Of a DNA stretch of 64,000 bases, positions 60,593 to 64,000 are shown piece after piece (the stretch's first letter is position 1; the number at the start of each line of letters is the position of its first letter). The stretch comes from an uncultured Prevotellaceae bacterium (lineage in GTDB: Bacteria > Bacteroidota > Bacteroidia > Bacteroidales > Bacteroidaceae): positions 18,206-82,205 of the forward strand of contig ONLL01000018.1 of assembly GCA_900318685.1 (NCBI GenBank), written 5' to 3'. The notes beneath the pieces were generated by a model. That model was given only the letters and a program-made list of their open reading frames with translations, ran no database searches and was not told the origin of the DNA. The translations under genes and the position numbers were made by a program.

Positions 60593-61750
60593 ATGATTAT
60601 TGGTATTCCAAAAGAGATTATGCACGACGAAGCTCGTGTAGCAGCAACGCCCGAGACTGTGGGCAAGTTTGTCAACGACGGATTCCAGGTGCTCGTTGAG
60701 TGCTCGGCCGGCGACGGCGCGCTCTATCACGACGCCGACTATATCAAGGCAGGAGCCACGATGATAGCCGACGCACAGGAGATCTACGACCGTGCAGAGC
60801 TGATTCTCAAAGTCAAGGAGCCGCTCTTCAACGAGCAGAAGCAGCGCCACGAGGTCGACATGATGCACAGCGGACAGGTGCTCATCACCTTCATCCATCC
60901 AGCGTCGCCCGTCAACCACGATATGGTGCGCCAGATGACCCGGCGCGGCATCACCGCCATCACCCTCGACGGCATCCCCCGCATCTCACGTGCACAGAAC
61001 ATGGATGCCCTCACCTCGATGAGCACCTGCGCCGGCTACAAGGGCATCCTCATGGCCGCCAACATGCTCACCACCTTCGTCCCGCCCATGTTCACCGCCG
61101 TAGGCCAGATCAAGCCCGCTAAGGTGATGGTCATCGGAGTGGGCGTAGCCGGACTGCAGGCCCTCGCCACAGCCAAGCGGCTGGGAGCCATCACCTATGC
61201 TGCCGACATCCGTCCGATGGCTTCTGAGAATGCTATGTCGCTCGGAGCCAAGGTCGTCGACACCACCGTGCCTGCCCATCTGGCCATTGCCGAGGGCGGT
61301 TATGCGCGCCGCCTGCCTGCCGACGTGCTCATACAGGAGCAGGAGGCCCTGTGCGCTACGATCCAGCAGATGGACATCGTGTTCTGCTCGGCACTCATCC
61401 CGGGCAAGGTGGCCCCCATCATCATCACCGAGGAGATGGTGAAGGGCATGAAGAAGGGCTCCGTCATCGTCGACATCTCCATCGACCAGGGTGGCAACTG
61501 CGAGCTCACGCCCAAGGGAGGCATCGAGCAGAAGTATGGCGTCACGCTGATGGGCGTGAAGAACATTCCCGGCCTGCTGCCCACCAGCTCCACCTGGATG
61601 TTTGCCAACAATGTCTACAACCTGGTGCACTATCTGGTCAAGGACGGCAGCATCGCCCTCGACACCAGCGACGAGATCGTGCGCAGCTCGCTCGTCTGCA
61701 TCGGCGGAGAGCTCGTGCATGCCGGTGCCCGCGAGGCTATGGGGCTCTGA
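60593..61750 (+). CDS. pntAA: NAD(P) transhydrogenase alpha subunit part 1 (NAD-binding domain I)
   Basis: A 385-residue protein like alanine dehydrogenase/PntA N-terminal part: MIIGIPKEIMHDEARVAATP, HPASPVNHDMV, GVGVAGLQALATAKRLGA (NAD site), RPMASENAMSLGA, DIVFCSALIPGKVAPIIITEEMV and a C-terminus of VRSSLVCIGGELVH. It binds NAD(H) outside the membrane and passes hydride to the NADP site. Split alpha subunit (PntAA+PntAB) as in Rhodospirillum and other Bacteroidetes. The next two genes complete the enzyme. Confidence 0.95.
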   Translation: MIIGIPKEIMHDEARVAATPETVGKFVNDGFQVLVECSAGDGALYHDADYIKAGATMIADAQEIYDRAELILKVKEPLFNEQKQRHEVDMMHSGQVLITFIHPASPVNHDMVRQMTRRGITAITLDGIPRISRAQNMDALTSMSTCAGYKGILMAANMLTTFVPPMFTAVGQIKPAKVMVIGVGVAGLQALATAKRLGAITYAADIRPMASENAMSLGAKVVDTTVPAHLAIAEGGYARRLPADVLIQEQEALCATIQQMDIVFCSALIPGKVAPIIITEEMVKGMKKGSVIVDISIDQGGNCELTPKGGIEQKYGVTLMGVKNIPGLLPTSSTWMFANNVYNLVHYLVKDGSIALDTSDEIVRSSLVCIGGELVHAGAREAMGL

Positions 61751-61771
61751 CCGTGAGATATTAATCATCCA

Positions 61772-61835
61772 CACTCTCTTCGCCTATGACACATCCACTC
61801 ATCCACTCTCTTCGCCTATGATACATCCACTCATC
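61772..61835 (+). repeat. 32-bp tandem duplication in the pntAA-pntAB leader
   Basis: 61772-61803 and 61804-61835 are identical except one base (GACACA versus GATACA). The copy contains the start region of pntAB (CGCCTATGAYACATCCACTC), so the upstream copy holds a decoy ATG at 61786. Confidence 0.95.
61786..61821 (+). other. 11-codon upstream ORF ending in ATGA at the pntAB start
   Basis: ATG at 61786 reads MTHPLIHSLRL and stops at TGA 61819-61821, overlapping the pntAB ATG (61818-61820) by ATGA. It arises from the duplication because 32 is not a multiple of 3. It might couple or damp pntAB translation. Confidence 0.6.
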
Positions 61836-62117
61836 CTCCTCGCGGTCTTTGCCGTCAGCACCGTGCTGGGCTATGTCATCATCCGGCAGGTGCCCAGCCT
61901 GCTCCACACGCCGCTCATGTCGGGCATGAACGCCCTCTCGGGCATCACCATCGTGGGAGCCATCGCCGCCACCGGCATCGCCCTCAAGAGCGGTCACGGC
62001 GGACTGGCGCAGGTTGTAGGCGGGCTGGCCATCATCCTCGCTGCCGTCAATGTCTTCGGAGGCTTCGGCGTGACCCATCGCATGCTGATGATGTTTCAGA
62101 AGAAAAAGAAAAGCTGA
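61818..62117 (+). CDS. pntAB: NAD(P) transhydrogenase alpha subunit part 2 (membrane domain)
   Basis: A 99-residue membrane protein with three TM helices (HPLILLAVFAVSTVLGYVII, ALSGITIVGAIAATGIAL, QVVGGLAIILAAVNVFGGFGV) and a basic tail MFQKKKKS. It is the membrane part of the alpha subunit in the split form. The ATG at 61818 fits the family start MxHPL; the open frame is longer upstream only by accident. It is preceded by a tandem duplication that makes a small upstream ORF. Confidence 0.94.
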   Translation: MIHPLILLAVFAVSTVLGYVIIRQVPSLLHTPLMSGMNALSGITIVGAIAATGIALKSGHGGLAQVVGGLAIILAAVNVFGGFGVTHRMLMMFQKKKKS

Positions 62118-62123
62118 GCGCCT

Positions 62124-63734
62124 ATGGATATCTATCAGATCATCATCAGCAGCATGCTCACGGTGGTGGTGCTCACGGGCCTCTCGATGATGAGCCGCGT
62201 GCGCACCGCCGCCTCAGGCAACCTCTTGTCGTCGCTGGCAGTCTTCGTCGGCATTGGCGTCACCCTGCTCTTCAATGAGATCATCTCCGTCTGGACCATC
62301 TGGGTGGCCGTCGCCGTCGGAGCCTTCATCGGCACATTGATGGCCGGGCGCGTACAGATGATACAGATGCCGCAGACGGTGGCCCTCTTCAACGGACTCG
62401 GAGGCGGTGCGTCGGCGCTCGTGGGCATCCTGTCGTCGCTGGGCATAGGCTTCAGCAGCATGCAGGCCGACTCGATCCAGGCTCACGGCTACTGGCCCTT
62501 CGTTCAGTTCACGGGCCTGCTCGCCGTAGCCGTAGGCACCATCACCCTCGTAGGTTCGCTCGTAGCAGCAGGCAAGCTCCACCGCGTGCTCTCACAGCGC
62601 CCCGTGGTCTGGCCGCTCCACTCGCTGGCCACGCTGCTCTTCCTGCTGCTCACCACAGCCTTCGTCGCCACAGCCATCTGGGCACCCAGGGCGGTGATAC
62701 CCCTCTCGCTGACGGGCACGATCATCGCCTCAGCATTCTTCGGGCTCTTCTTCGCCATCCGCGTCGGAGGAGCCGATATGCCCATCACCATCTCCCTGCT
62801 CAACTCGCTCTCGGGCGTAGCGGGAGCCATCGCCGGAATGGCCATCAGCGACGTGCTGCTCGTAGCCCTCGGAGGCATCGTGGGAGCCTCAGGACTGCTG
62901 CTCACCCAGATCATGTGCCGCGCCATGAACCGCAGCCTGGTCAGCATACTCATCCCAAGACAGCAGCAGCACTCCCCCACTCCTCCTCCTGCTCCCGTCA
63001 CTCCCAACAACAACATCAACCCCACCCTCATCAAACGCATCATGGACCTAGAAAAGAAAATAGCTGAACTCGAAGCCATCGTCAAGAACCTCGAAGACCG
63101 GGTAAAGGTGCTCGATGGTGCCATCAAGGAAAAAGAACAAACCGCTGCCGTCTCAGCCCCCGCTGCCGCTCCCGTCTCAGCCCCCGCTGCCGCTCCCGAC
63201 ACCCCTGCTCCAGCCGCTCCCGACACCGCCGCCAGCGTCCTCGCCCGGGCTTCCGACGTCATCATCGTGCCCGGCTACGGAATGGCCCTTGCCCAGGCAC
63301 AGCATCAGGTGCGCCAGCTGGCCGACGCGCTGCAGGCTCGCGGAGCCCGCGTGCGCTACGCCATCCATCCTGTGGCAGGCCGCATGCCCGGCCACATGAA
63401 CGTGCTCCTGGCCGAGGCCGACGTCGACTACGAGCAGCTCTACGAGATGGAGGCCATCAACGACGATTTCCAGCATTGCGACGCCGTCGTAGTCATCGGT
63501 GCCAACGACGTGCTCAATCCCGCCGCCCGTCATGCTGAGGGCACTCCCATCTACGGCATGCCCGTGCTGAACGTCGACCAGGCTCCAGCCGTAGTCATCT
63601 GCAACTACGACCTGAAGCCTGGCTATGCTGGTGTCGAGAATCCTCTCTACTCCCGTTCTCAGGGAGTCTTCCTGGAGCTAGGCGACGCCAAGCAGACTCT
63701 GCAGCGCCTCATCGCCCAGCTCTCAGCAGAATAA
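62124..63734 (+). CDS. pntB: NAD(P) transhydrogenase beta subunit with a long coiled-coil/Ala-Pro linker
   Basis: A 536-residue protein; enterobacterial PntB is about 460. TM domain (residues 1-275, about nine helices, including GLGGGASALVGIL), then an extra linker: TPPPAPVTPNNN, a heptad coiled coil LIKRIMDLEKKIAELEAI-VKNLEDRVKVLDGAI (about 300-340), an Ala/Pro-rich stretch with a repeated PAAAPVSA (about 345-370), and the NADP domain III (VIIVPGYGMALAQAQHQV, AIHPVAGRMPGHMNVLLAEA, VVIGANDVLNPAA). It translocates protons while transferring hydride between NAD and NADP. Confidence 0.94.
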   Translation: MDIYQIIISSMLTVVVLTGLSMMSRVRTAASGNLLSSLAVFVGIGVTLLFNEIISVWTIWVAVAVGAFIGTLMAGRVQMIQMPQTVALFNGLGGGASALVGILSSLGIGFSSMQADSIQAHGYWPFVQFTGLLAVAVGTITLVGSLVAAGKLHRVLSQRPVVWPLHSLATLLFLLLTTAFVATAIWAPRAVIPLSLTGTIIASAFFGLFFAIRVGGADMPITISLLNSLSGVAGAIAGMAISDVLLVALGGIVGASGLLLTQIMCRAMNRSLVSILIPRQQQHSPTPPPAPVTPNNNINPTLIKRIMDLEKKIAELEAIVKNLEDRVKVLDGAIKEKEQTAAVSAPAAAPVSAPAAAPDTPAPAAPDTAASVLARASDVIIVPGYGMALAQAQHQVRQLADALQARGARVRYAIHPVAGRMPGHMNVLLAEADVDYEQLYEMEAINDDFQHCDAVVVIGANDVLNPAARHAEGTPIYGMPVLNVDQAPAVVICNYDLKPGYAGVENPLYSRSQGVFLELGDAKQTLQRLIAQLSAE

Positions 63735-63759
63735 GCCGCGTCAATAAGCTAAGGGGCGG

Positions 63760-63870
63760 CTACAATGCAGGGATAACACTCATACAAGATACTGTCGTGA
63801 GTGCCGTGAGGAAGGCCGTCAGCGCCGCTATCAGCGCCTCCGCCAGTCGGTTCTTCAGTCGTTCTTTCAT
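63760..63870 (-). CDS. 36-residue smalltalk-like peptide
   Basis: A tiny gene with a good ribosome binding site (AGGAG 10 nt before ATG at 63870). Product: MKERLKNRLAEALIAALTAF then LTALTTVSCMSVIPAL: an amphipathic basic start, one hydrophobic helix LIAALTAFLTALTTVSC. It matches the 'smalltalk' small proteins I remember in Bacteroides and Prevotella, often found near HU-like DNA-binding genes; the expected upstream neighbour lies beyond the window edge. Function unknown. Convergent with pntB. Confidence 0.7.
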   Translation of the reverse strand: MKERLKNRLAEALIAALTAFLTALTTVSCMSVIPAL

Positions 63871-63904
63871 TGTGTTTTCTCCTTTCTTGATTATAGGTCG
63901 CTTA

Positions 63905-64000
63905 CGCTCAAAATTGAAGCAAAAATTTTAAGGAAAAATTAAATGAACCCGTCGGAATTTCGATTAATTTTCTTTTTAATTTTTGTTTTAATTTTGAGCG
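63905..64000. repeat. Imperfect long inverted repeat at the right edge
   Basis: CGCTCAAAATT (63905-63915) is the exact reverse complement of 63990-64000, and the next about 30 bases of each arm (A/T-rich) pair imperfectly. It lies upstream of the small peptide gene and may be a terminator of a gene off the edge or part of the peptide leader. The window ends inside or right at the arm. Confidence 0.6.

Overview
The window looks like chromosomal DNA of a Bacteroidales bacterium, most likely a Prevotella-like member of the Prevotellaceae. The support is: Bacteroidetes-type promoters (TTTG, 19-20 bp, TAnnTTTG) in front of many genes; BspA-type leucine-rich repeat and C10 (streptopain-like) secreted proteins with short C-terminal tails of the form LQG-R-KGIYI-GK-K; Wzi; a CstA of short form; a three-gene transhydrogenase; GH109; and a PUA-less glutamate 5-kinase. 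No rRNA, phage, plasmid, IS transposase or CRISPR was seen. There is one tRNA gene (Arg, anticodon ACG).

Layout. 0-8 kb (+ strand mostly): secreted subtilase, xseA-xseB joined by ATGA overlaps, an outer-membrane barrel on the other strand, ilvE, trmB, a BspA-like LRR protein and rubrerythrin. 8-16.5 kb (- strand): clpB, proA, a carboxypeptidase-regulatory-like secreted protein, proB, a DUF2264 protein. 16.6-18 kb: an AT-rich patch with a frameshifted small secreted gene and a mosaic secreted protein. 18-27 kb: a Dna2-like nuclease-helicase overlapping an NAD-dependent threonine dehydrogenase, a C10 protease, an acyl-CoA synthetase with its XRE-cupin regulator. 27-30.6 kb: one unknown gene, then a 680-bp gene-free region packed with ordered repeats, then an ECF sigma factor, a single-pass membrane protein, a secreted protein and an outer-membrane barrel. 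30.6-40 kb: malQ, mltG, asparaginase overlapping a porin, tRNA-Arg, a DUF3078 barrel, yidC. 40-49 kb: surface polysaccharide genes (GT2, two different initiating phosphoglycosyltransferases, a CapD/PglF-like dehydratase, Wzi) plus a GH78-like rhamnosidase. 49-55.8 kb: a repeat-rich secreted protein, a GH109 + NahK-like kinase pair that would release and phosphorylate N-acetylhexosamine, nadC, a small barrel and cstA. 55.9-64 kb: a GHL10-type glycosidase, a TPR/OmpA lipoprotein, a thioredoxin-fold lipoprotein without its CxxC, pntAA-pntAB-pntB, and a 36-residue smalltalk-like peptide at the right edge.

The most unusual content is non-coding. (1) At 27.68-27.82 kb two facing tandem arrays of an 11-bp unit make a perfect 42-bp inverted repeat, bracketed by single copies of the same unit further out, and followed by three TCCCA-N3-TGGGA palindromes at exactly 22-bp spacing, all directly upstream of an ECF sigma operon. 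(2) Heptanucleotide arrays (sense GRTTTGA or AGTTAGG) start right at the stop codon of four genes, always in the sense orientation; a period of 7 places a stop triplet in all three frames. (3) A third heptamer (ATTTGKC) encodes the hydrophobic core of a signal peptide. (4) A 32-bp tandem duplication in front of pntAB creates an 11-codon upstream ORF that ends in an ATGA overlap with the real start.

All calls come from reading the sequence and from recalled family features; no database search was run.
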